64,000 bases of DNA from an uncultured Clostridia bacterium. Its GTDB lineage: Bacteria; Bacillota; Clostridia; UBA1381. The translations under genes were made by a program, and so were the position numbers. The stretch lies in the NCBI GenBank assembly GCA_934462715.1, contig CAKSIJ010000001.1, positions 186,001 to 250,000 on the forward strand, in the 5' to 3' direction. Under the pieces are notes generated by a model. That model did not search any database. It was given only the letters and a program-made list of their open reading frames with translations, and was not told the origin of the DNA. Shown here piece after piece: positions 1-8,257 of this stretch (positions are counted from its first letter, which is position 1; every line of letters begins with the position of its first letter).

Positions 1-72
1 ATTTTCAAAATAAAATTTGCCGCACTGATACTGTGCATTTTCACATTTGCACTCGCATTATTGTTATTTTAA
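1..72 (+). CDS. C-terminal tail of a membrane protein (partial)
   Basis: The window opens inside a reading frame whose last 23 codons end at TAA (70-72). The visible tail is a lysine-containing start followed by about 18 hydrophobic residues up to the C terminus, so it is probably a transmembrane or tail-anchor segment. Too little is left to name the protein. A short hairpin directly after the stop (AAGAC/GTCTT arms, 71-84) could be a weak terminator. valS starts 52 bp downstream, so the two may share a transcript. Confidence 0.5.
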   Translation: MFKIKFAALILCIFTFALALLLF

Positions 73-124
73 GACAAAAGTCTTTTAAATCATAAAGTTA
101 TACTTTGAAAGGATTGATAAAACA

Positions 125-2767
125 ATGGAAGACAGCAAAAATATTGCAAAGCAATATGATCCTTCCTCATTTGAGGACAGGCTGTACAAGTTTTGGATGG
201 ATAAAGGATATTTTCATGCCGAGCCTGACCCCGACAAGGAGCCGTTTACAATCGTAATACCGCCCCCGAACGTTACCGGTCAGCTCCACATGGGTCATGC
301 CCTTGACGAAACCTTGCAGGATATTCTTATCCGTTATAAAAGAATGCAGGGCTACTGCGCCCTGTGGGTTCCCGGAACAGACCATGCCGGAATCGCAACT
401 CAGATAAAGGTTGAGGAGAACCTCAGAGTAAACGAGGGACTTACAAGATATGACCTCGGCAGAGATAAGTTTTTGGAGCGTGTTTGGGACTGGAAGAAAA
501 AATTCGGCGACAGAATTATTAATCAGCTGAAAAAAATCGGTTCTTCATGCGACTGGGACAGAGAACGTTTCACAATGGACGAGGGCTGTTCAAAAGCCGT
601 AAGAGAGGTTTTTGTAAACCTTTACAATAAAGGCTTGATATATCAGGGCTCAAGAATTATCAACTGGTGTCCGCACTGTATAACCGCGCTCTCGGACGCT
701 GAGGTTGAGCACGTTGAACAGGCAGGTCATTTCTGGCATATCAAATACCCGATTAAGGACAGTGACGATTACGTAATAATTGCAACAACACGTCCCGAAA
801 CGCTTTTGGGCGATACTGCGGTTGCCGTTAATCCCGAAGACGAAAGATATAAGGACTTAGTAGGCAAAACCCTTATTCTTCCGCTGGTAAACAGAGAAAT
901 TCCTGTCATTGCAGACGAATATGTTGACAAAGAGTTTGGAACAGGCTGCGTTAAGATTACGCCTGCACACGATCCTAACGACTTTGAGGTAGGCAAACGT
1001 CATAACCTTGAAATGATTAAGGTTTTGAACGATGACGCAACCATCAACAGCGTCGGCGGCAAATATGAGGGTATGGACAGATACGAAGCAAGAAAAGCAA
1101 TTGTTGAGGATCTTGACAAGCTTGGTCTTTTGGTTAAGATTGAGGATCATACCCACAATGTAGGTCAGTGCTACAGATGTTCTACCACCGTTGAGCCTAT
1201 CATCTCAAAACAGTGGTTTGTTAAGATGAAGCCTTTGGCAGAGCCGGCAATCGAAGCGGTTAAATCGGGAGAAACCGAATTTGTTCCGGACAGATTCTCA
1301 AAAACCTACATGAACTGGATGGAAAACGTATTTGACTGGTGTATTTCAAGACAGCTCTGGTGGGGACACAGAATCCCGGCTTTCTACTGTGATAAATGCG
1401 GCAAAACCACCGTTTCAAAAGAAGATATAACCGTATGCCCCGAATGTGGCGGCAAGGTTCATCAGGACGAGGACGTATTGGATACATGGTTCTCCTCCGC
1501 ACTCTGGCCTTTCTCGACTCTCGGCTGGCCGGAAAAGACAAAAGAGCTTGACTACTTCTACCCGACAAGCGTACTTGTAACCGGATATGACATCATATTC
1601 TTCTGGGTTGCAAGAATGATTTTCTCCGGTATGGAGCATATGGGAAAAGCACCGTTTAAGCACGTGTTTATCCACGGTCTTGTAAGAGATTCACAGGGCA
1701 GAAAGATGTCAAAATCTCTCGGAAACGGTATAGATCCTTTGGAAATCGTTGAAAAATACGGTGCCGACGCTTTGAGATTTACCCTTGCGACAGGAAATGC
1801 TCCCGGAAACGATATGCGTTTCTATATCGAAAGAGTGGAAGCAAGCAGAAACTTTGCAAACAAGATCTGGAACGCTTCCAGATTCACACTCATGAACCTT
1901 GACATCACGGAAAACAAGCTGCCCGATGCAAGCGAATTGCAGCTTGAAGATAAATGGATTATATCAAAATACAACAGCCTTGTAAAGGAAGTTACCGACA
2001 ATCTTGATAAATTTGAATTAGGAATTGCGGTTCAGAAGCTTTACGATTTCCTTTGGGACAGCTTCTGCGACTGGTACATCGAGCTTGTTAAGCCAAGACT
2101 GTTTGACAAAGAAAATCCGACAGGCAAAACCGCTCAGTACGTTCTGACCTATGTGCTTTCAAATTCAATGAAGCTTCTGCACCCGTTCATGCCGTTTATT
2201 ACTGAGGAAATCTGGCAGCATCTGCCTCATGACGGTGAAAGCATTATGATTTCGGAATACCCGAAATTTGATGAATCGCTTTGCTTTGAAGCTGAAGAAA
2301 AACAGGCTGAAATGATTATGTCGGCGGTTGCGGCAATCAGAAACAGACGCTCGGAAATGAACGTTCCGCCGTCAAAAAAAGCACAGGTAATTATTGTTAC
2401 CGACAAATGCGATATTTTCAAAAAAGGTACGGCTTACTTTGAAAAGTTAGCGTCGGCACAAAGCGTAACTGTTCAGTCGGACAAGGACGGAATCAATGCA
2501 AACTCGGTTAACATAGTTGTCGACGGTGCGGAAATATTTCTCCCTCTCGGCGAATTGGTTGACAAGGACAAAGAGCTTGACAGATTAAACAAAGAAAAAA
2601 CAAAGCTTGAGGGCGAAATTAAGCGTGTTGAGGGCAAGCTTAATAATCAGGGCTTTGTTGCAAAAGCACCTCAAAAGGTTATAGATGAGGAAAAGGAAAA
2701 GGGCGTTAAGTATAAAGAAATGCTCGATAAGGTTATTAAGAGCATTGAAGAAATGCAGAACCTTTAA
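125..2767 (+). CDS. valS: valine--tRNA ligase
   Basis: Class I aminoacyl-tRNA synthetase that charges tRNA-Val with valine in the cytoplasm. At 880 residues it has the normal bacterial length. The HMGH signature is at 55-58 and KMSKS at 527-531. Between them lies the CP1 editing insertion (roughly 190-340), then a CxxC...CPEC zinc-like knuckle (about 422-442). The anticodon-binding helical domain follows KMSKS, and the lysine/glutamate-rich end (about 810-880) is the usual ValRS coiled-coil arm. The start is supported by a GAAAGGA ribosome site at 107-113. No T-box leader is visible in the short gap upstream, so any valine-responsive leader would have to lie before an upstream gene. A strong hairpin ends the unit. 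Confidence 0.98.
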   Translation: MEDSKNIAKQYDPSSFEDRLYKFWMDKGYFHAEPDPDKEPFTIVIPPPNVTGQLHMGHALDETLQDILIRYKRMQGYCALWVPGTDHAGIATQIKVEENLRVNEGLTRYDLGRDKFLERVWDWKKKFGDRIINQLKKIGSSCDWDRERFTMDEGCSKAVREVFVNLYNKGLIYQGSRIINWCPHCITALSDAEVEHVEQAGHFWHIKYPIKDSDDYVIIATTRPETLLGDTAVAVNPEDERYKDLVGKTLILPLVNREIPVIADEYVDKEFGTGCVKITPAHDPNDFEVGKRHNLEMIKVLNDDATINSVGGKYEGMDRYEARKAIVEDLDKLGLLVKIEDHTHNVGQCYRCSTTVEPIISKQWFVKMKPLAEPAIEAVKSGETEFVPDRFSKTYMNWMENVFDWCISRQLWWGHRIPAFYCDKCGKTTVSKEDITVCPECGGKVHQDEDVLDTWFSSALWPFSTLGWPEKTKELDYFYPTSVLVTGYDIIFFWVARMIFSGMEHMGKAPFKHVFIHGLVRDSQGRKMSKSLGNGIDPLEIVEKYGADALRFTLATGNAPGNDMRFYIERVEASRNFANKIWNASRFTLMNLDITENKLPDASELQLEDKWIISKYNSLVKEVTDNLDKFELGIAVQKLYDFLWDSFCDWYIELVKPRLFDKENPTGKTAQYVLTYVLSNSMKLLHPFMPFITEEIWQHLPHDGESIMISEYPKFDESLCFEAEEKQAEMIMSAVAAIRNRRSEMNVPPSKKAQVIIVTDKCDIFKKGTAYFEKLASAQSVTVQSDKDGINANSVNIVVDGAEIFLPLGELVDKDKELDRLNKEKTKLEGEIKRVEGKLNNQGFVAKAPQKVIDEEKEKGVKYKEMLDKVIKSIEEMQNL

Positions 2768-2795
2768 TCCAACCCTTAAAGAATAATAAAAGATT

Positions 2796-2826
2796 CCCCG
2801 TAAAATGCTGTCCGCATTTTACGGGG
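2796..2826 (+). terminator. terminator hairpin after valS
   Basis: Perfect 13-bp stem (CCCCGTAAAATGC / GCATTTTACGGGG) with a 5-nt loop, 28 bp after the valS stop. The T-tract behind it is weak (AGTAATTTATATT), so termination may be partial, but the stem is very stable and well placed. Confidence 0.8.
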
Positions 2827-2921
2827 AGTAATTTATATTACAAAAACAATGCTTTTTCGTTGTATAAAGATGAATTTTAAGTTTTTAACATTTGTTTATT
2901 GAAAAGGGAAAAGTGAAGAAG

Positions 2922-2957
2922 TAAAAAGACAAGCTTCTTTCAAAGCTTGTCTTTTTT
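2922..2957 (-). terminator. terminator of tRNA-Gly
   Basis: On the minus strand the tRNA is followed by a stem AAAAGACAAGCTT / AAGCTTGTCTTTT and a run of T. The A-rich side makes it usable on both strands. It shares the GACAAG...CTTGTC core with the terminator of the tRNA-Thr gene at 9173-9206. Confidence 0.8.
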
Positions 2958-3032
2958 TGGAGCGGAAGACGAGATTCGAACTCGCGACGTTCACCTTGGC
3001 AAGGTGACGCTCTACCACTGAGCCACTCCCGC
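2958..3032 (-). tRNA. tRNA-Gly (anticodon GCC)
   Basis: Read on the minus strand, this folds as a full cloverleaf. The acceptor arms are GCGGGAG / CTTCCGC with one G-U pair, the D arm GCTC...GAGC, the anticodon stem TCACC / GGTGA around loop TTGCCAA (anticodon GCC), and the T arm GCGAG-TTCGAAT-CTCGT. The discriminator is T and CCA is encoded. It is a single gene with its own promoter and terminator. Confidence 0.97.
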
Positions 3033-3044
3033 ATAACGTAAATT

Positions 3045-3073
3045 ATTATAGCACAAACAATCCTGTTTGTCAA
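3045..3073 (-). promoter_or_regulatory. promoter of tRNA-Gly
   Basis: On the minus strand, TTGACA (3073-3068), a 17-bp spacer and TATAAT (3050-3045) lie just upstream of the tRNA. Both hexamers match the sigma-A consensus perfectly, as expected for a stable-RNA gene. Confidence 0.93.
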
Positions 3074-3122
3074 TAGTTTTTACGAAAAAATCTCAAAAAA
3101 ATATTGAGGAGGGAATTAACTA

Positions 3123-3578
3123 ATGAATAACGATATTGTGCTGTCGGAAATGTTCAACGGCATACAGAAAAAACAAGAAACAGAAAGCATATTGGCGTGC
3201 AATGATGATACAAAGGAATACGGTCTTTTTCTGAGCGAAAAGCAGGCTTTAGCGTTAGCCGATACAAGAGAAAAAGCTCTTAACAAGACAAACCGTGTAG
3301 AATTCGGAAGCGGAATAACAGTTAAGCTTATAAAAGCATTTTCAAATTCACCGTATATCTCGCAATCCAACTATGAATCGGTTCTGCACGAGCTGACCGA
3401 GAGCTTTTATCACTTCAAAAACGAAACTCACGATACATTGAGTGATGACGAGCTTATACAATTCATGAAAAATGAATTTAACGGTGTCTGTGCCGGGTCT
3501 TTAGAGTTGTTGAACAGCCGTTCTCTTACAGAACTGTCACAGCAGATTAACAGCGGCAATTACAGCTTCGGCAAATAA
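3123..3578 (+). CDS. DUF6323-like protein of unknown function
   Basis: A 151-residue cytoplasmic protein with no signal peptide or membrane segment. Charged helices and an amphipathic C-terminal half suggest an all-alpha fold. From memory of the family it resembles DUF6323, small Clostridial proteins that sit next to DUF6179 proteins; no function is established. The start is set by the strong ribosome site GAGGAGGG at 3106-3113. The next gene begins 35 bp after its stop with its own GGAGGT, so the two are almost certainly one transcript. No clear promoter is seen in the AT-rich gap shared with the divergent tRNA-Gly promoter. Confidence 0.7.
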   Translation: MNNDIVLSEMFNGIQKKQETESILACNDDTKEYGLFLSEKQALALADTREKALNKTNRVEFGSGITVKLIKAFSNSPYISQSNYESVLHELTESFYHFKNETHDTLSDDELIQFMKNEFNGVCAGSLELLNSRSLTELSQQINSGNYSFGK

Positions 3579-3613
3579 TATTACAAGTAAAATCAAGGCG
3601 GAGGTAACTGATT

Positions 3614-4594
3614 ATGAACAATATTGTAGCAATACATCTGATAGACGAAAATCGTTTGGATCAAAGACATTATTTTAAATCACTGACCGAATATGCATAC
3701 TTTTGCGGTATTCTTACCCAAAATAACATTGCTCGGCTGCAATCGGAATTATTATCGCTGTTAGCCGAACAGACAGAAAGGTTGGCAAACGGCAAAAGCA
3801 GCTCTATTCCGAAAGAAAAAGCACAGGAGCTTTTATCATCGGCAATATTTACGATAGGTCTGTTTCTAAAATCCTGTGACAGCGCCGATAAAGCCGCAGA
3901 AGCACTGCGTACCGCTTCAGTACGTTATATGTTTGACGAGGGACTTGAAATTGTCAGAAACAAAATGGTAATATCCCACAGAATCCAAAAGAAAATTGCT
4001 GCAAATCTTTTAAAGACTCCGAACGTTTATTACCGTTCAACAATCATTGACGGAATTAACGGCTTTTTCAAGCTTTATACACCGCAGTTTTCAGCACACG
4101 AAATACATATAACCGCAGACTACCCCACCCTTGCCGCACGCCCGGAGCTTGACGGTATCGAATTTATCGAAAAATATCTGCGTTATATCGAAGCGGAAAA
4201 TTTGTTCTGCAAGATTTTTGATGAAAATGATATTGACCGTCTGATGCGAAAGGTATCGCCGGATTACGAAAACTGCCCGATAAATATTTTTGAGTCGGTA
4301 TTGCTCTGCTCCCTCGGGCTGATTATCTCGGGGAAATATCCTAAATTTCTTGACTTATCCGAAGCCGATATTAAAAAGCTATCGTCCGGATTTAATGAAA
4401 AAAGAAGAAATGACATATCCGAAACACTTAAAAATGCCGTAAACTTATTGTTAAAAGCCGAAAAAGTACCGCAAAAGTGCGTCGGATATATTATGCAGTG
4501 TATTCTGAAGTTGACTCAAATGGTATGTAATGCGGCAAATATCAATGCCATTGACAAAGTTTTTATCACAACTGACAAACAAAACAATCTATAA
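3614..4594 (+). CDS. DUF6179-like protein of unknown function
   Basis: A 326-residue soluble, helix-rich protein with no recognisable catalytic motif, signal peptide or membrane segment. It looks like DUF6179, a family that travels with DUF6323; the assignment is from memory of the pair and its order. The ribosome site GGAGGT at 3599-3604 supports the ATG at 3614. It is the second gene of the pair. Its last codons run into the AT-rich region that holds the promoter of the T-box unit. The constant pairing of the two families suggests a two-component complex or a protein with its partner, but the role is unknown. Confidence 0.65.
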   Translation: MNNIVAIHLIDENRLDQRHYFKSLTEYAYFCGILTQNNIARLQSELLSLLAEQTERLANGKSSSIPKEKAQELLSSAIFTIGLFLKSCDSADKAAEALRTASVRYMFDEGLEIVRNKMVISHRIQKKIAANLLKTPNVYYRSTIIDGINGFFKLYTPQFSAHEIHITADYPTLAARPELDGIEFIEKYLRYIEAENLFCKIFDENDIDRLMRKVSPDYENCPINIFESVLLCSLGLIISGKYPKFLDLSEADIKKLSSGFNEKRRNDISETLKNAVNLLLKAEKVPQKCVGYIMQCILKLTQMVCNAANINAIDKVFITTDKQNNL

Positions 4595-4647
4595 CTTCCG
4601 TAATTATCTGCATATTCAACAAATTAATACAAAATTTAAAATTTATA

Positions 4648-4676
4648 TTGACAAATGCAATTCATGGTGGTATAAT
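4648..4676 (+). promoter_or_regulatory. consensus promoter of the T-box unit
   Basis: TTGACA (4648-4653), 17-bp spacer, TATAAT (4671-4676): a perfect sigma-A promoter. Transcription would start near 4683, giving a leader of about 380 nt before the ATG at 5061. Such strength is typical for genes controlled by premature termination rather than by initiation. Confidence 0.93.
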
Positions 4677-4697
4677 CAAATCAATAAAATATTAAAG

Positions 4698-4958
4698 GCT
4701 ATGACGAAGACGGTTGAATAATTAAGCCTGGAGAGAGTTGACGGTTGCTGCGAGTCAATGGTACGATTACTCAATAACCCATCACTTCCGAGCCGAAAGT
4801 CCGAAAGCATTTTGCAAGTAGGCGCTTTCCGTGAATTGCAACGTTAAGGCAAAGGACTTGTTTGAGTCTGCAGAGTGGCGTAAGTTTTACGCAATTTGAG
4901 TGGTACCGCGGGATATGTATTCCGTCTCAAGAGTTTTCTTGGGGCGGATTTTTTGTTT
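4698..4958 (+). promoter_or_regulatory. T-box leader with transcription terminator
   Basis: A tRNA-sensing leader. The 5' part carries the Stem I AG-bulge region (AGAGAG then TTGAC-GGTTGCTGCGA-GTCAA, about 4729-4757). The diagnostic T-box core GAGTGGTACCGCGGG is at 4898-4912. A 12-bp terminator stem (TCCGTCTCAAGA / TCTTGGGGCGGA, 4921-4948) followed by a T run (4949-4958) ends it. Uncharged tRNA bound to Stem I and to the TGGT bulge should favour antitermination. The TGGT bulge pairs with a tRNA ending ACCA, so the discriminator base should be A. The specifier codon is not certain. In the likely loop, CTC (Leu, 4770-4772, followed by A) fits the A discriminator; TAC (Tyr) and ATT (Ile) are alternatives. 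AAT (Asn, 4773-4775) fits position but not the usual G discriminator. Confidence 0.92.
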
Positions 4959-5060
4959 TATGAAATACCGAGGCAAAAAATTAGTCATCCGAAATATTTT
5001 ATGTAAAAAATCTGCTTTGCTTGGCAGTTTAAAAATTTTTTTTAACGGAGGTAATCTGAT

Positions 5061-7367
5061 ATGCAGGGAGAATCATTAAACGAACAAATGAAAGAGGTTG
5101 CTCAGAGAATTAAAAACATGAGAGAAATTCTCGGAATCTCTGAGGAAAGCATGGCAAAAAACGTTGAAGTGTCGGTCAAGGATTATCGCGAATACGAAAG
5201 CGGCACAAGAGATTTCAGCTTTACATTTATTTATAAGTGTGCAAGATTCTTTAAGGTTGACCCTACGGATCTTTTGCAAGGCTCCAGTCCTACGCTAACA
5301 AGCTATGAGGTTACAAGAAAAGGCGGCGGACTTCCGATAACCAGGAAAAAAGGCTTTACATATAAAAACCTTGCTCCGCTTTTCAAGAATAAGGTTGCCG
5401 AACCGTTCAGAGTTACGATTCCTTATTCAAAGGAGGAGGAAGAAGGTCCCGTTAAATGTTCAAGTCACTCGGGACAGGAATTTGATATTGTAATTAAGGG
5501 TAAGTTGAAAGCAGTAATCGGCTCAAACGAAGAAATTCTCTTCCCCGGAGATACTATTTATTATAACAGCCGTATGCCACACGGTCTTGTCGCTCTCGAC
5601 GGTGAAGATGTTGAAATATATGCGCTTGTTTTCGGTGCCGGCAAGGATAATGGAATAACCTTTGACGAAAACGATTCAACAAGAGAAACTGTCCGTGCCG
5701 ACCAGCCTATGACGGCAGTATACAAGAAATTTATAGAAACAACTAAAAATGAAAGAAAAGAGCTTGTTGACATAAAGTTCAAGCACGAGAACGAATTTAA
5801 CTTTGCTTTTGATGTTGTTGACGCACTTGCAAAGAAATGTCCAGACAAAATGGCTATGCTCTATGTTTCCAACAAAAAAGAGGAACGCCGCTTCACTTTT
5901 GCGGACATCAGCAAATATTCCTCAATGACCGCAAATTACTTTGAATCGCTCGGAATCAAAAAAGGTGACAGAGTAATGCTTGTATTGAAACGTCACTATC
6001 AGTTCTGGTTCTCGATTATAGCACTGCACAAAATCGGTGCAATAGTAATCCCGGCAACAAACCTGTTGGTTGAGCACGACTTTGATTACCGTTTCAAGGC
6101 TGCCGGTGTTTCTGCAATCGTATGTACCTCCGACGGCGACGTTGCTCACCAGGTAGACTTGGGTGCTGCAAATTACGGTGAGCCTATCACCAAAATACTT
6201 GTCGGCGGCAAGCGTGACGGCTGGCATGATTTCAATGCCGAAATGGCTCTTTGCTCCGATAAATATGACAGAAAGCCCGATTCAGCCTGCGGCGATGACA
6301 TCATGCTTATGTTCTTCACCTCCGGCACAACAGGATACCCGAAAATTGCGGCACATACGCACAAATATCCGCTAGGTCATTTCATCACCGCAAAATACTG
6401 GCACAATGTAAATCCGGACGGAATCCACTTCACAATTTCCGATACCGGCTGGGGAAAAGCTCTCTGGGGCAAGCTCTACGGTCAGTGGCTCTGCGAAGCG
6501 GCTGTATTTGTCTATGACTTTGACAAGTTCAATGCAGATGATATTCTGCCGATGTTCAAGAAATATAACATCACAACCTTCTGTGCGCCTCCGACCATGT
6601 ACAGATTCTTTATCAAAGAAGATTTATCAAAATATGATCTTTCAACAATCGAATATGCAACAGTTGCCGGAGAAGCGCTCAATCCCGAGGTTTACGAGCA
6701 GTGGAAAAAAGCAACCGGCTTGAAGCTTATGGAGGGCTTCGGTCAGACCGAAACAACCCTTTCAATTGCAAACTTAAGAGGTATGACGCCGAAGCCCGGT
6801 TCGATGGGCAAGCCGAGTCCTCTTTACGATGTTGACATTCTCCTCCCGGACGGAACAAGTGCCGGTGTTGGAGAAACAGGCGAGATCTGTATCAGAACAG
6901 ACAAGGGCGTTCCCTGCGGACTGTTTGCAGGCTACTACAGAGATGAAGAAAAGACTAAAGAAGTATACTATGACGGCATCTATCACACAGGCGATACCGC
7001 TTGGAAAGACGAGGACGGATACTTCTGGTATGTCGGAAGAATTGACGATGTTATCAAATCCTCCGGCTACAGAATCGGACCGTTTGAAATCGAAAGCGTT
7101 ATCATGGAGCTTCCTTACGTTCTCGAATGTGCGGTTACTCCCGTTCCCGATCCGATAAGAGGTCAGATCGTAAAAGCAACTATTGTGCTGACAAAAGGTA
7201 CAACACCGTCTGAGGAGCTTAAAAAGGAGATTCAGACCTATGTAAAGGTTCACACAGCTCCATATAAATACCCGAGAGTGGTTGAATTTGTTGATGATCT
7301 CCCAAAAACAATCAGCGGCAAAATCAGACGTGCCGAAATCAGAGCCAACGATCATAAAAACGGTTAA
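5061..7367 (+). CDS. HTH-cupin-AMP-dependent acyl-CoA ligase fusion
   Basis: A 768-residue three-part protein. Residues about 10-65 form an XRE-type helix-turn-helix. Residues about 100-200 form a cupin with a GDTIYYNSRMPHG-like barrel strand. From about 245 to the end it is an AMP-forming acyl-CoA synthetase: P-loop TSGTTGYPK at 420-428, an adenylate-binding GFGQTETT stretch, hinge GRIDDVIKSSGYRIGPFE, and catalytic lysine in SGKIRR (K754). The ligase part is closest in style to medium-chain or acetyl-type acyl-CoA ligases, which join a carboxylic acid to CoA using ATP. HTH-cupin fusions normally act as regulators, so the protein may both sense and activate its acid. A GGAGGT site supports the start. 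T-box control ties expression to an uncharged tRNA, implying a link to an amino acid or its 2-oxo/organic acid derivative. The exact substrate cannot be read from the sequence. Confidence 0.88.
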   Translation: MQGESLNEQMKEVAQRIKNMREILGISEESMAKNVEVSVKDYREYESGTRDFSFTFIYKCARFFKVDPTDLLQGSSPTLTSYEVTRKGGGLPITRKKGFTYKNLAPLFKNKVAEPFRVTIPYSKEEEEGPVKCSSHSGQEFDIVIKGKLKAVIGSNEEILFPGDTIYYNSRMPHGLVALDGEDVEIYALVFGAGKDNGITFDENDSTRETVRADQPMTAVYKKFIETTKNERKELVDIKFKHENEFNFAFDVVDALAKKCPDKMAMLYVSNKKEERRFTFADISKYSSMTANYFESLGIKKGDRVMLVLKRHYQFWFSIIALHKIGAIVIPATNLLVEHDFDYRFKAAGVSAIVCTSDGDVAHQVDLGAANYGEPITKILVGGKRDGWHDFNAEMALCSDKYDRKPDSACGDDIMLMFFTSGTTGYPKIAAHTHKYPLGHFITAKYWHNVNPDGIHFTISDTGWGKALWGKLYGQWLCEAAVFVYDFDKFNADDILPMFKKYNITTFCAPPTMYRFFIKEDLSKYDLSTIEYATVAGEALNPEVYEQWKKATGLKLMEGFGQTETTLSIANLRGMTPKPGSMGKPSPLYDVDILLPDGTSAGVGETGEICIRTDKGVPCGLFAGYYRDEEKTKEVYYDGIYHTGDTAWKDEDGYFWYVGRIDDVIKSSGYRIGPFEIESVIMELPYVLECAVTPVPDPIRGQIVKATIVLTKGTTPSEELKKEIQTYVKVHTAPYKYPRVVEFVDDLPKTISGKIRRAEIRANDHKNG

Positions 7368-7397
7368 TTAAAACCCGTTTTCAGCAGTGAAAAACGC

Positions 7398-7430
7398 AAA
7401 AAGGTTGAACCCTTGGGGTTCAGCCTTTTG
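7398..7430 (+). terminator. intercistronic hairpin / partial terminator
   Basis: Stem AAAAGGTTGAACCC / GGGTTCAGCCTTTT with a 3-4 nt loop, between the ligase and the amidohydrolase gene. Only four T follow, so it is more likely an attenuating or mRNA-stabilising hairpin than a full stop. The ribosome site of the next gene lies 6 bp beyond it. Confidence 0.6.
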
Positions 7431-7450
7431 ACAACAGGAGATGAAAACAA

Positions 7451-8257
7451 ATGAAAATAATTGACGCTCATGCACATATTTTTCCGTCAAAAATAGCTGA
7501 CAAAGCTGTACATTCAATATCGGACTTCTATGAAATACCGATGAATCACAACGGTTCGTGTGAAGAATTATTAAAATCCGGTAAAACTATCGGTGTTGAT
7601 AAATACCTCGTTTTTTCTACCGCAACCACGGCTCACCAGGTTGAAAGTATTAACAGCTTTATGATTGAGCAAAAAAACAGGCACAGTGAATTTATCGCTT
7701 TGGGTACAATGTTTATCGACTATGAGCATTATGCTGATGAGCTGAAAAGGCTAAAAGACAACGGTATAAACGGAATAAAGCTTCACCCCGATTTCCAGAA
7801 ATTCAACATAGACGATAAAAAACTCTATCCGGTATACGATACGTTAAAGGAACTGAATATGTTTGTTCTTACCCATGCCGGCGATTACCGATACGGTTAT
7901 TCGCACCCCGAGCGAATCGCAAAAGTGGCAAATGATTTTCCAAAGCTTAACATTATAGCGGCTCATTTCGGCGGCTGGAGCCAGTGGGACATTGCCACGG
8001 ATTATCTGGTACTCCCGAACGTTTATTACGATACAAGCAGCACCTACGGCTTCACAGGAACAGAGCCGATCAAAAAAGCTTTTGAAAAGTATGATAACAC
8101 TCACATTTTCTTCGGCACGGACTTCCCTATGTGGGATCATGCCAAGGAATTTGAAAGCGTCAAAAAATTTGGTCTGAGCGACGATTTGTTTGAGAGGGTA
8201 ATGGCAGGTAATTTTGTTGAGTTTTATAAAAAATATGACAGCAGTTTTACTCTGTAA
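7451..8257 (+). CDS. amidohydrolase-2 family metal-dependent hydrolase
   Basis: A 268-residue TIM-barrel enzyme of the Amidohydro_2 family, which includes metal-dependent hydrolases and decarboxylases. Metal-site motifs are visible in order: DAHAHIFP at the N terminus, GIKLHPDFQ, the LTHAGD strand, AAHFGGW, and FGTDFPMWDH near the C terminus with the catalytic Asp. No signal peptide, so cytoplasmic. AGGAGA lies just before the ATG. It follows the T-box-controlled ligase in the same direction with a hairpin between, so it is probably the second, lower-expressed gene of that unit and may process the same organic acid. Its stop codon directly abuts the stop codon of the convergent spoIIR gene. 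The substrate is unknown. Confidence 0.88.
   Translation: MKIIDAHAHIFPSKIADKAVHSISDFYEIPMNHNGSCEELLKSGKTIGVDKYLVFSTATTAHQVESINSFMIEQKNRHSEFIALGTMFIDYEHYADELKRLKDNGINGIKLHPDFQKFNIDDKKLYPVYDTLKELNMFVLTHAGDYRYGYSHPERIAKVANDFPKLNIIAAHFGGWSQWDIATDYLVLPNVYYDTSSTYGFTGTEPIKKAFEKYDNTHIFFGTDFPMWDHAKEFESVKKFGLSDDLFERVMAGNFVEFYKKYDSSFTL

Noticed and set aside
73..124. T-box leader before valS
   Set aside because: Only 52 bp separate valS from the upstream stop codon, too short for a T-box.
4530..4721. 63-codon frame covering the end of the DUF6179-like gene and the T-box promoter
   Set aside because: It reads through a perfect promoter and into the structured leader; no ribosome site.
6774..7355. 193-codon minus-strand frame opposite the acyl-CoA ligase
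   Set aside because: Antisense to the conserved C-terminal ligase motifs including the catalytic lysine; a mirror effect of codon use.
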